A stretch of DNA of 64,000 bases, from contig NZ_CP089928.1 of assembly GCF_021290385.1 (NCBI RefSeq), forward strand, positions 1,782,501-1,846,500, in the 5' to 3' direction. The notes beneath the pieces were generated by a model that worked only from the letters and a program-made list of their open reading frames with translations, searched no databases and was not told where the DNA came from. The translations under genes and the position numbers were made by a program. Positions within the stretch are counted from its first letter, which is position 1; every line of letters starts with the position of its first letter. Below are positions 51,706 through 62,200 of this stretch, in pieces. This DNA is from Microbulbifer sp. YPW16. GTDB taxonomy: Bacteria; Pseudomonadota; Gammaproteobacteria; Pseudomonadales; Cellvibrionaceae.

Positions 51706-52299
51706 ATGGCCATGTCTGCCTATTATTGTGAAAACTTCCAGCCGGAAACTGTCACCCTCGACGACGGTCGCGTTGTGCAAATCCGCGCCGTATGCAGCAC
51801 TGACGGTGACCTGGAAAAACAACTGTTTGAAGGCCTGTCACCGGAACTCCGCCGCGACCGCTTCCTGGGGGGGAGCTGCAAGGTCAGTGACAAGCTGCTG
51901 TCCCTGCTTACTGACAACGACCACCATATCCACGAAGCATTGATCGCTATCGCCGATGCCGATTCCGATCCCAGGGCGGTGGGCGTGGCCCATTATGCCT
52001 GTGACGCCAGTGGCCATGCCTGCGAATGTGCAGTCGTGGTTGCGGACGACTGGCAACACCAGGGGCTGGGCAGCACCCTGCTCGATCGACTGACCCAAAT
52101 CGCCAGTGGCCACGGTCTCGATGAGATCTACTCGATTGAATCCGCGGAGAACCACCACGGTGAACGACTGGCAAGGGCCATGGGGTTCCAGGCCCATGCG
52201 GACCCGCACGACTATACGTTGCTGACTTACACCAAGTACCTGCATCCGGATTACCTGGTGAGCAAGGAAGCGGCAAATACCGCAGTGCGGAGGCACTAG
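51706..52299 (+). CDS. GNAT-family N-acetyltransferase
   Basis: A 197-residue GNAT protein. The acetyl-CoA loop is Gln-His-Gln-Gly-Leu-Gly-Ser-Thr-Leu-Leu (about 125-134), preceded by the conserved Val-Val-Val-Ala-Asp-Asp-Trp strand and followed by a Glu-Asn-His-His-Gly and Ala-Met-Gly-Phe motif. The Leu-Ser-Pro-Glu-Leu-Arg-Arg-Asp-Arg-Phe segment near residue 45 is like stand-alone relatives of the Pat lysine acetyltransferase GNAT domain. The substrate is unknown. ATG 51706 and ATG 51712 are both near the GGGAGG ribosome binding site. Confidence 0.85.
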   Translation: MAMSAYYCENFQPETVTLDDGRVVQIRAVCSTDGDLEKQLFEGLSPELRRDRFLGGSCKVSDKLLSLLTDNDHHIHEALIAIADADSDPRAVGVAHYACDASGHACECAVVVADDWQHQGLGSTLLDRLTQIASGHGLDEIYSIESAENHHGERLARAMGFQAHADPHDYTLLTYTKYLHPDYLVSKEAANTAVRRH

Positions 52300-52334
52300 C
52301 GGTGAACCGACTCAGGCTGGAAACAGATGAAAAA

Positions 52335-52377
52335 AGGGCCGGTCGCCCCCCGGGTAGCCCCGGGGGCGACCGGCCCT
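52335..52377 (-). terminator. Very stable hairpin terminator
   Basis: AGGGCCGGTCGCCCCC (52335-52350) and its exact complement (52362-52377) form a 16-bp GC-rich stem with an 11-base apical region that can pair three further bases. On the minus strand it is followed by U5, terminating the lipoprotein gene at 52483; from the plus side it may stop GNAT transcripts. Confidence 0.85.
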
Positions 52378-52482
52378 GTCGATGGGGCAGTCGTAATCCC
52401 GTAATCGCCAACCGGCCAGGAGCTTTCCCAGCCGGTTACTCGTATCCGGATAACCTGTTACCCGATCTCTGCCAACAAATCG

Positions 52483-54318
52483 CTACATGGTGCCGTTGGC
52501 GATTGTGATCACGTCAACCGCGTAGTCTACCGCCGGCGTGAGATCCAGGGCCTTGCTGGAGTAAGGACCAGTCTCACCCACGAGGGTCGTTTCCTGGGGC
52601 ATCTGCAGGGTTGCGCTTTCCTGTTCTGCCGGTTCGTCAGTAATGGTCCCGCTGTACCCGTCCCTGAAGGCAAAACTCTGCACCGGCGCAAAACGCCAGA
52701 CGGCCAGGTCACCGCGTTCCGGCATGGAATTGTGCTCGGTAAAACCATTCTTGCTCAACACCACCGGCTCACCGTCCGCGGCCACTGCAATACTCTCCCC
52801 GTAAAACTCTGCGCTTACGGCGACACTGAGATGCTGCTGGATCAGCCCATCCGGTCCCATTTTCGATACCCAGTATCCGCCGGCACCCGAGCCCAGCATC
52901 CAGATATCCCCTCCCGGCGTGGGTATCACTCGCCTTACATCGCCATAGGCGACTGACTGTGTGTAACGATAGCTGCTACTGATATTGCCCAGGCTATCCA
53001 GGGCAACCACTACCGGGCGCAGGTCAACGGCCGCCTCGGGATCAAAATCAGCGGTGCCCACCAACAGCACTTCTGCGGGGTTATCCGGATCAGTGACCTC
53101 GGCCAGGCGGGCGGAGAAGTGGTAATTGGCATCCAGCACCGGGTACTTCCGCTGGTAGAGCAGGTTGCCATAGGCATCCAGCTTGAACAGCTGCGGCAGC
53201 TTGCTGGATTCAGCGCGATCAAAGGCCACATAAATGCTGCCATCAGCAACCTGCAGCACATCGGCCGGGACGCCGAGCACGTCCACGGTATAGCGCTTCG
53301 ACCAGACCAGCTCCCCCTGGCTGGATACTTTTACGATATCAAAGAAATCCTCAACGGCATTCTGGCGGGCCACCGCCACAAAGCCATCGGTTACCCCGTC
53401 GCGATCCTCATCCAGCGCTTCCAGCTCGCTGAAGGTCGGCTCACTGGTATAAGCATCGTCCTCAAGGTGTTTCTCCCACAATTTGGAACCATCAGCGGCA
53501 TTTACCTTGATCAACTTCTTCTGGTAAATGTCCGTGTAGCGACGGACATTGAGCAGGAATACCGGATTACCGTCTGAGGCCGCTACTACACCGCCAAACT
53601 CCACTTTCCCGCCATTTTCAGCCTGGGTGAACTCCTTCGCCCAGACCACCTGCCCATACTGGTCCAGCCTGAAGTACTGGGTCTGGAAATTCGACTCACC
53701 TACGACCAGGTACTGGCCGCCACCGAGTGCCAGCAACTCCTTCGGCGTAATCGCCCCGCTAGCCCCCGGGTATGTCCTGATCCATGCGTTCGCAGCAAAC
53801 TGCTCTCCCGTGGTGACAGTGGCCTGGTTGGAATACTCCGACACCACATCGCTATTGGCGGCGTAAATTCGGTAAACGTAGGTGGTTTCGTAGGCGAGAC
53901 CCGAATCCGTGTACTGCTCCACATCCGCTGTGACGGCTGTGACACGGCTGAAAGTGCCCCCATCCAGCTTTCGCTCAATAACGAACTCTTGTTCGTTATC
54001 GGACATATCCACCCACTGGAGGGTTATGCTGTTGCCATTGACCCCGGTCACGGCCAGCTCGGCTGGTGCGTTTACGGGATCCGGCTCCGTAGTCGTGTCC
54101 CCAGAACTATCACCACCGGTCCCGGAGCCATCGCCAGCAGTGTCACCGCTACCGGAACCACTGTCCCCGGTGCCACCACCATCAGAGGTCCCGCCGTCAC
54201 CGGAACCGCTGTCAGAACCACTGGGCACCGGATCGGTGCTGTCGCCACCACCGCCGGACCCGCCCCCGCCACAACCGGCCAGGACCATAAACAAAGACAA
54301 AACAATCGCGTATTTCAT
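52483..54318 (-). CDS. Lipoprotein with Gly/Ser/Asp linker and fibronectin type III domain
   Basis: A 611-residue exported lipoprotein. Signal sequence with lipobox Leu-Ala-Gly-Cys (Cys16, Gly at +2), then a low-complexity linker of Gly, Ser, Asp and Thr (about 17-82), a fibronectin type III domain (about 84-168, ending Tyr-Ser-Asn-Gln-Ala-Thr-Val), and a long C-terminal region (about 175-600) made of repeated beta segments of the form Gly-Gly-x-Tyr-Leu-Val-Val-Gly and Asp-Gly-x-x-Tyr-Val-Ala, suggesting a beta-propeller. It probably sits on the outer membrane. Function unknown; the arrangement is common in surface proteins of marine gammaproteobacteria. Confidence 0.82.
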   Translation of the reverse strand: MKYAIVLSLFMVLAGCGGGGSGGGGDSTDPVPSGSDSGSGDGGTSDGGGTGDSGSGSGDTAGDGSGTGGDSSGDTTTEPDPVNAPAELAVTGVNGNSITLQWVDMSDNEQEFVIERKLDGGTFSRVTAVTADVEQYTDSGLAYETTYVYRIYAANSDVVSEYSNQATVTTGEQFAANAWIRTYPGASGAITPKELLALGGGQYLVVGESNFQTQYFRLDQYGQVVWAKEFTQAENGGKVEFGGVVAASDGNPVFLLNVRRYTDIYQKKLIKVNAADGSKLWEKHLEDDAYTSEPTFSELEALDEDRDGVTDGFVAVARQNAVEDFFDIVKVSSQGELVWSKRYTVDVLGVPADVLQVADGSIYVAFDRAESSKLPQLFKLDAYGNLLYQRKYPVLDANYHFSARLAEVTDPDNPAEVLLVGTADFDPEAAVDLRPVVVALDSLGNISSSYRYTQSVAYGDVRRVIPTPGGDIWMLGSGAGGYWVSKMGPDGLIQQHLSVAVSAEFYGESIAVAADGEPVVLSKNGFTEHNSMPERGDLAVWRFAPVQSFAFRDGYSGTITDEPAEQESATLQMPQETTLVGETGPYSSKALDLTPAVDYAVDVITIANGTM

Positions 54319-54668
54319 ACTGCGCTCACAGGCATCCCAAAGTGTTTATCCCGATCCTGCGGTATGCATACGGCACAGGTGCGCCCGGCCAGCACTAACC
54401 CGAAAGATCCAGATTCTCGTTAACTACACATCCCTGCGAGTCCTATTCCACGTCGAATAGTGGAAATCTCCCTATCACGCGTGGTATCCAGCAAGTGGCA
54501 CGAATGTTTAACCCGAAGCGTCAAAAATGTGACCCCCGTCTCACTTTTGGCGAGGTTGTTGAATTGAGAGGAGAACTGGCAAGAGTAGAGAGGAAGGGAA
54601 GCGGGCGGTCCCGTCAGGGGACCACCACTCAGGTCTGCCGGCCCGCCCTGGCAGGCGGTTATTGGAGC
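54319..54668. other. Gap between two lipoprotein genes
   Basis: About 350 bp without a gene. It should contain the promoter of the minus-strand gene starting at 54318. Visible structure: a short inverted repeat TTCCAC/GTGGAA (about 54446-54465) and a GGTCCC/GGGACC repeat (54607-54623), the second placed to act as a weak terminator-like hairpin for the gene at 54669. No U-run follows. Confidence 0.4.
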
Positions 54669-55193
54669 CTAGGGAAAGATGATTTCGCGGGGCTCTGCAC
54701 CGCTGAACAGCGAGGGATACTTCCTCTTCGCCAGGGCAATCATCTGGTCACGGTATTCATCGGTGAGGCCGACACCCTTGTCCGAGGTAACCACGGTCCC
54801 GTAATAGAACACTCCCTCATTATCGAAGCGCATCAACCTGGGATCCTTGACATCGAGATAGGGGAACCTGGCCTGCACAGCATTGGAACCGGGCAGGGTT
54901 TCAAATTGTATATATTCGATGGCCAGGCTTTCACCTGCGGGAAACGCAAGCGCATAGACGTCGACTATTTCCGACGAGTGATTGCGGGGATGCACGACCA
55001 GGGAATAGCGCTTGCCGTCGGCATTCTTGCCCTTGACGACATTGAGGTCATAACTGCCGACAACCCCGAGCAACATGACCGCTTCGTCCTGGTAAAAGCG
55101 GAAGTCCGGGTTGCGTGAATAGTAATAGCCATCATTGACACATCCGGAACAAAGCAAAACAAGCAGTAAAACAATTACACCTTTAATCCTCAT
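54669..55193 (-). CDS. Small lipoprotein of unknown family
   Basis: A 174-residue lipoprotein: signal sequence with lipobox Leu-Cys-Ser-Gly-Cys (Cys near residue 18, Val at +2). The mature part is a beta-rich domain with several Tyr-Tyr and Phe-Tyr pairs, and there are no other Cys. I recognise no family. ATG 55193 follows a run of G (GGGGGG) and puts the signal at the N-terminus; a longer frame upstream lacks sense. It lies in the minus-strand set of exported genes downstream of the Rhs gene. Confidence 0.75.
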   Translation of the reverse strand: MRIKGVIVLLLVLLCSGCVNDGYYYSRNPDFRFYQDEAVMLLGVVGSYDLNVVKGKNADGKRYSLVVHPRNHSSEIVDVYALAFPAGESLAIEYIQFETLPGSNAVQARFPYLDVKDPRLMRFDNEGVFYYGTVVTSDKGVGLTDEYRDQMIALAKRKYPSLFSGAEPREIIFP

Positions 55194-55327
55194 AATCCCC
55201 CCAAAAAGCAACATGAATTGATAGTGAACCCAGGGTGCGAAAGTGGACATCGAATCATCCACCTCGCCCTGTCTTTTGATGGCTGCCGCAGGATATGGCT
55301 CAACCAGCCGCACCAATGCAACGATAT

Positions 55328-55355
55328 AAAAAAACCCCGCAGCGAGTGCGGGGTT
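55328..55355 (-). terminator. Terminator of the exported TPR gene
   Basis: On the minus strand: AACCCCGCA, 5-base loop, TGCGGGGTT (9-bp stem), then seven U. It is 40 bp past the stop of the gene at 55396 and separates it from the lipoprotein gene. Confidence 0.88.
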
Positions 55356-55395
55356 ATCCCATCCTGGTCAGCTCTTCCCGGAAACCGGGAAGGCT

Positions 55396-56184
55396 TTAGA
55401 TATCCTCTACGTTCAGCTTGTCCGCGTCAGTTGTCTTGTCCCCGGACTCCTTTGCCGCCTTGATATCCCTTCGCAGCATTGCGACAGCCTGGCGAAACTG
55501 CTTGTCATTCTCAGCCTCGGGATTGTTCTCGGACAGCACACCCAACAGGTTACGAGCCACTAAAAACTTACCCTGCTTGGCATAACACCGGGATGCAACC
55601 ACCATGGCTTGCGTATTACCGTAGGTAGCCTTATCGAGCGACGCAGCCTGCTCTATCGCGACAATTGCCTCACCACAGTTGTCGACGATATACAGAGCCT
55701 TGGCCAACTCAATATACGCCTTGGGAGTCGGCTTCAACTTGATGGAGCTGATAAAACTCCGTACCGCTTCATCGAACTCGCTTTCAGTCACCAGCATTTC
55801 GCCCAGGAACAGGTGCGCCCTGAAGTTATCCGGCTCCTCCTGGAGATACGCCCTGACCTTTGCGATTGCGGTATCAGTCTTGCCGATCATCGTATGCGCT
55901 TTCGCATCCAGAACAACAAACTCATATCGGTATTTACCGGTGTCTTCAACAGCGGCGACCAGTTCGATCGCCTTGTTGAAATCGCGGTTCTTGGCGTAAA
56001 ACTGGGCTTTGATCAGCTCATAGTATGCATCACCTGAACACTGCTTTTCCTTCTCCAGCAACATGTTCAGTTTTTCACCATCCGTGGCATCCCGGTGCAG
56101 CACCGAGTCAACGACTTCCCGACAATTGTCAGCATAGACATGTTGCATAAATAACAACCCGAACAAAAAAGCTAGAAATTTCAT
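55396..56184 (-). CDS. Exported TPR-repeat protein
   Basis: A 262-residue periplasmic protein: signal peptide (about 1-18, ending Tyr-Ala-Asp) followed by tetratricopeptide-like helical pairs (residues about 20-215), the clearest around Ala-His-Leu-Phe-Leu-Gly-Glu-Met-Leu and Ala-Tyr-Ile-Glu-Leu-Ala-Lys-Ala-Leu-Tyr, ending in a charged Lys/Asp tail. Its start is 33 bp from the end of the Rhs gene on the same strand, so the two are probably co-transcribed, and it is more AT-rich than its neighbours. It could be a chaperone, partner or protector for the Rhs protein; nothing in the sequence settles that. Confidence 0.8.
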   Translation of the reverse strand: MKFLAFLFGLLFMQHVYADNCREVVDSVLHRDATDGEKLNMLLEKEKQCSGDAYYELIKAQFYAKNRDFNKAIELVAAVEDTGKYRYEFVVLDAKAHTMIGKTDTAIAKVRAYLQEEPDNFRAHLFLGEMLVTESEFDEAVRSFISSIKLKPTPKAYIELAKALYIVDNCGEAIVAIEQAASLDKATYGNTQAMVVASRCYAKQGKFLVARNLLGVLSENNPEAENDKQFRQAVAMLRRDIKAAKESGDKTTDADKLNVEDI

Positions 56185-56217
56185 AGTGTTAACCGCTCTC
56201 AACCCGTTACGACCGGC

Positions 56218-59200
56218 TTAATCATCCCACCAATCGAAATCAAAGTATTCAGAGACCTCATCAATGCCGTCTGACACTGTGTTAATACCGGTGTCGATAG
56301 CCGATTCAATCGCGGGAATTGCGCTGTCGATTGTTTCGGTTAGCTTATCATAGTCAAACTGTACTCCTACAGTGGTTTTTAGCTTGCCGCCTATCAGCGC
56401 AGAGACACCGCCACCAAGGGTCGCAGAGAAGCCGGGCTTGGTTTCATAAGTCTTGAAACCGGCTTCGCCGGAAACCCCGATAGCCCCGACATTGAAGTCA
56501 CCTTCCGTTTTTACCGATACGGTAATGCCCCACATGGATTCATATTTCACTTCGCCCTGGCCCTGGAACTTCAGGGCAACTGCCTCCAGGGAACCCTGTG
56601 CATTTACATCCACCTTGGGAACAATGCCGCTACCGCGGGAGAATACCGCTTTCAACTGGCCGTCCGCCTGGGCGACAGATCCAATCGACCCGCTTCCCGC
56701 AAATGTGGTGTTGCCGTATTCGCTCGGCAAAACGTAGTCTCCCTTCGCATCCAGATATGACAACTCTGCAGTCGCGTGAGCTGACAACTCACCCTGGAAA
56801 CCACTCTTGTTGAGTTCGAACTTATACCCGGCATTAGTAGACCCTTCCAGGCCAACACCAATCCTTACAAAGTCCTCGCTGTCGCCCCAGGTCTCGCTGA
56901 CGAAATCAATACGTCCGGAAAGATCCTCGTCAAAGAGCTTGTCTTCGGCAAAGACTACGGAAAAATCGGTTTCGTTTTCAAAGCGCTTCTCGCGGGCGTA
57001 GTCCTCCATGCTTTCCCGGTCATCCCAGGGGTTAGTGGCAAACCGACCGGTTTCCACATCGCGGTAGCGTCCGTTTTCGTCATAGACACGCCGGTTATTG
57101 ATTCCCTTGACGCTTTTGGCAAGGACAGCGATATCCTCAACGGCATCGTCGGTGTCAACGTCGTCGGAGCCAGCGATCGGCTCAAAGGTCTCAGTGACGT
57201 TTTCTACGCCCTCCCAGGTATCCAGGAATCGTGCGTTATTGCCATTGAAGGCGATCTGGAGATCCTGGGCCCGGCGCACCAGGTCACCCTCCACGGTGTA
57301 GAGCCCGCCAGCGACCATCTCTGTACGGGATAGTTGGCCAACGGTTTCCTCTGTCTGGGTGTTGTTGACGTCCAGGTTGAACTCCAGGCCAGCATTCCGG
57401 AAATTCGCCTGCGCCGCCTCAATTGCCTCCAGGTTCAGTGTGCCATCCCGGTTGACCAGTGCTTGTGGATCCCCATTGGCGATTTTCTCCAGCTCGGTGA
57501 CAGCAACATCACCTCCATAGGTCTTCAATGCAGCAGCGGTAATCTCCTCGGAGCCCGAAGGCAGGATTACTTCTGTACCCACCTGGATACCACGGGTATT
57601 GATACCCTGTAGCTCCGGGTTGATGCTGACCATCTGCTGGACATACAGCTGGACATCACGCTCGGAAGCCTCCGGGCCTAGCACCTGCCGGGCAACCGCG
57701 CTCGGGTTGTCACCTGACTGGAAGGTATAGGTCTCCGGCCCTGCCTGCTCCTCCAGTGGCAGCGGCTCGAGTGGAGTCAGGGTCTCGAGCGGGTTCTCCA
57801 GCTTGGGAGCCTCGAGTACCGGCACCATCATCGGGCGGCCTACTGCCACTGCGCCAGAGGCAGCGGCTGTATTCCTGGCCTGCTCCTCGAAATATTCGGC
57901 AAGCCCGCTGCTGGCACGCTTCTGCTGTGTAGTGGCCCAGCGCTGAAGGCCGCTCTTGCTGGCAATCACGTTGCCGATCGACTTGCCGATTTCGTTGCCA
58001 ATGGCATTCTGCAGGTACGATGTACCGGCATTCCGGTCGACGAGGCTCATAGCGCCGCCAATCAGCAGGTCTGCGCCCAGGTTACTCCCGGCAATTTCGA
58101 ACTTATCCGTCTTGCCTACCGCTGCACCGATCGTGCTGCCAACCGCGTTGACCCAGTCACCAGTAGTTACCTCGCCCTCACGGATATAGGTTTCGGCCAC
58201 ATCCAGCCACGGCGTAATCATCTGCACCGTGCTGGAGCTTAGGCCACCAATGCCCTGGATCGCCACGCTGCCATCCTGGCTGGTTGTGGGTGTCAGGGCG
58301 GCGGCAGCCAGGCTGGACCAGCTGGTGATCTTGCCGCTGGTGATCAGCTGCTTGGAGGCCGCACCCGCGACCTTCAGGGCAGCAGCAGCGGTTTTGGCGT
58401 ACTTCAGGGTTTTTGCGCTGACATCCGCAGCCTTGACGGCGGCGCCAAGCCCCTGGGCGGCACCACTGAAGGCACCGGCCACTGCGCCGGCAGCCACTTC
58501 TTTCCAGTTGAAGCTCTCCTGGTAGCCAAGGGCGATAAACAGCCCCTGCTGCACAATGGCGGCCGCCGCACCCACCACCGCGCCTGCCACGGCGAAGGCG
58601 GCCAGCGAGGCCGCGGTACCGCTCAGACCCAGGAAGGTACCGGCCGCTCCCAGCAGCGCACCGGCCAGGCCGGCGGTCACGATGGTGGCCACTACCGCAA
58701 TGACCACCACAATGATGATCATCAGGATGTTGCCGCAATCGTCGTCGTCCTGCGGGGTTTTCAGGTTCGGCAGCGTGGAGCCGATAATGTCATTTTCGTT
58801 GTAGACCTTGTGGGTATCCGCATCGATACGGCCGGTCTCAACGCTATTGGGCACGGTGATACGGACACCGCCCTTGATCGGCTGGCTGGGATCCAGGCCG
58901 TTGGCCTGTGCCAGCACAAACCACAGGCTGGGGTTGCCGTAAACGCGGGCAGCGATGGACTGCAGGCTGTCACCCTCAACCGCAGTGACAGTGGTGACGG
59001 AGCCGGACGGGTAATCCTCACCGATGTTCTGCATCAGGTTGTAGTCACCGGTATCCAGCTGCTCTTCCACATCACCGTTGGCCCAGGTTTTCTTCTCGCC
59101 CACGGCGTGGCCGTTGGCATACTGGAACTCGGTCTCGCTGATGTCGTTATCGGTACCCTCGTCGTGGTAGCGGTACAGGATCTGGCCGTCGTTGTTGTAA

Positions 59201-62200
59201 ACAAAGGTCAGGTATTCCCTGCGGTCCTGGTTGTCGCCTTCCCCCTTGTCCAGGCGCGTCAGCTGGTCGTTGGCATTGTAGGTATAGCGGCTGGTGCCAT
59301 TGGCATCACCCTTGCCCACGATTTTCTGCTCACGGCCATCGGCGTGGTAGTAGTAGGTATAGGTATAAGTGGCGTCCTCGGTGACGAGCTTGGTTTTCAG
59401 CAGGCGACCGGAGTCGTCATAGGTGCTGTAGGTCTTCTGGTCATCACTGTCGCTGTAAGTCGAGATTCCATTGGCGCTGTATGTTGTATAGCTGTAGGTC
59501 TCGCGGCTGCCGTCCTTGAAGGTTTCGTAACGCCTTACATTACCATCGGCGTCGTATTGCCAGGTGCTATACCAGTTACCGGCATCCTCGCCGTCCTGGT
59601 CGGTCCACTCCGCCCGGGTCACCCAGCCGCTCTGGTTGTACTGGTAGGAGACGACGGCGTCGCCCTTGTTCCAGGTGGCCCGCTGCCCCAGGCCGTCATA
59701 GCCAAACTGGCTGATTACCTTGTTCTCAATCCCGTCACGCATTTCAGTAACGCGATTGGCACCGTCATATTCATACCAGTGATCAACCGCCTCACCGGTG
59801 TAACTCGCATCGGTAAAGACATGTTTCTGGTTGCCCGCAGCATCCCACAGGTAGTTGAGGTGCTGGCCGGTGACACTGTCATGCCAGCGGACCATCTGCC
59901 CCGACTCATCGTAGCCATAGGTGATATTGCGGTTGTGGTCGCCGGCCCCGGTAATGACCTCGGACATCCGGTTGCCCATCAGGTCGTACTGGTAAAAAGT
60001 GGAAATGCCGGTTTTTATGTCCTCGACAGATTCGAGATTCCCCGATGTGTCGTAGGTCTTGCGGATGTCCGGCCCACCTGTACCGGTGCTGCTCGCCCCG
60101 ACCAGTTCCAGCGTGCGGAATATCTGTGAGAAGTTGTAATAGAAATTGTCGTCCAGCGGATCGAAACCGAAGTTCCACAGGCCGGTATTGATCGCACTGT
60201 TGGAGACCGGCCGGAACTCACGGATCATGTTGCCAAAGTCGTCATACTCATAGGCGGTCTTGCGACCACCCTGGTCGACCGTCGCCACCTTGCGACTGAA
60301 GGCGCCATACTCATGGCTGGTTACCCGGCCGGCGGCGTCTTTTTCGGCAACCAGGTTGCCGTAGGCATCGTACTGGCGGGTCTCGGTAACGGTGTTGCCG
60401 TTCACGCCCTCATAAGAGGTGGACACAACCCGGTTGAGGCCATCGTACTCCTGGTATGTCCAGTCGCCGGCAATATCACGGCTACCGGTACGGTTGTCGC
60501 GATTGTCGTACTCGAACTCCAGGCTGCGGTTACCGGCATCGGTTTGCCGGGTCAGGCGATCGCGATGATCGTACTCAAAGCTGGTGGTGCGCTGCCCGAG
60601 GTTACCGACCGTATCGATGAGGGACATGGACAGGCGACGCCCGAAGACATCGTAAGTGTAACGCTTGAGTTCGCCCTCGCCGTTGATCTCCTCCACCAGG
60701 CGACCGGCGTCGTCGTAACGCATGCTGGTCTCATTGCCCAGCTGGTCGATGGTCCGGGTCTCGTTGCCCAGGCGATCATAGAAATGCTGTGTCACACCGC
60801 TGTATTGCCCGGTGCGGTTGTCATCCTCCCAGGTCATCATGCCCAGCGCATTGAACTCACGTGTGGTGGTATAGCCACGGGCATCGGTCACAGAGACCTG
60901 TTTGTCCTGTACATCGTAGCCATACTGGGTGAATGCACGCTGTGAGGAAGCCTGGCCAAATACTTCGGTGGCCACGCCGTACTCGGCCACCATGCGGTTG
61001 CGGCCGTCGAACACCGCGTAGCTGTCACGTCCGGTGGCGGTGCCGCTTTCGCCGGTAATCTCCGTAACGACGCGGTTGCCGTTTGCATCGACACCGTATT
61101 CCCGCCAGACGCCATCGCCCTCGTTGCTGGCAACCAGCTGGTCCAGCGCGTTGTAAACATACTGCGTGTAGTAACCCGCTGACTTGCCATCGACCGCACG
61201 GCCGCCCTGCCCGAGGCCACTGTCCTCCACTGCCAGGCTGACAAAATTCCGCTCGTCATTGCTGGGACCGGAATACAGGCCGGTTGCAAACGAGATGTGG
61301 CCGGCCGCCGTTACCTCCAGGTTGCCGCCGGTCTCGCTGCCCAGCACAGTGAGACTGCTGCCCTGGTAGTTCTGGCTGGTGCCGCTGGTGACCTGGTCAC
61401 TGTCCAGCCGCAGCCACTGCACGATCACCTCGTTGCCATCGGCATCGGTATAGCTGAGCTTGACGTCGTAAGCACCCTCCTGCAGCTGTGCCAGGGTGGC
61501 CGAGTGGCTGGTGCCGTCGAACGCCATCACGGTGCTGTCTGTGAAGTCCAGGCCACTGCCCGCCGCGCGCCAGGACAGGGTCAGGTCGCCATTGATATTG
61601 GCCACCTCCGCCGGGTCCAGGGTCAGGCTGAAGTCCTGGTCGTAGCCCAGTACGTTGGTGACAGGGGGATTCTCCGGGTTATCGGGATCCTCCACGTCTT
61701 CAGTGATTTCGGTACTGGTGATATCCAGGCTGTGGCCCGTGCCCACCTGCTCGCCATAGAAAGCGTTATAGCTGTGCGTACCGGCCGCTAACTCAGCCGA
61801 TACCACCAGCTGGCCGTCGGCATCCCGGGTGCTCTCCACCCACTGGCCGTCGATCAGGACCAGCTGGGAACGTGCGCCTTCGGCGCCGACGTCGGCAGCC
61901 TGCCAGCTCAGTCCCTGGCGTGAGCCAGACAATGGCTCGGCGCCACCAACCTCGACGGTGAACTGGTCCAGCAGGAGCTCCTGGGCACCGAACAGGGTGG
62001 CATCGGCGTAGGCCCCCTCGAGCGTGATCTGGTAACTGCCGGCAGCCAGCGGGCTGCTGCTGGTGCCAAGATCCAGGGCATAGCTCCAGGTGCCGTCGCC
62101 GTTATCGACACCCTCAACCGCGGCTGTACCAGTCGTGCCATCGGGGCCGGTCCAGCTCGCCACCACGGTGGAGAACTGGCTCGCGACTTCCGCCGGCACC

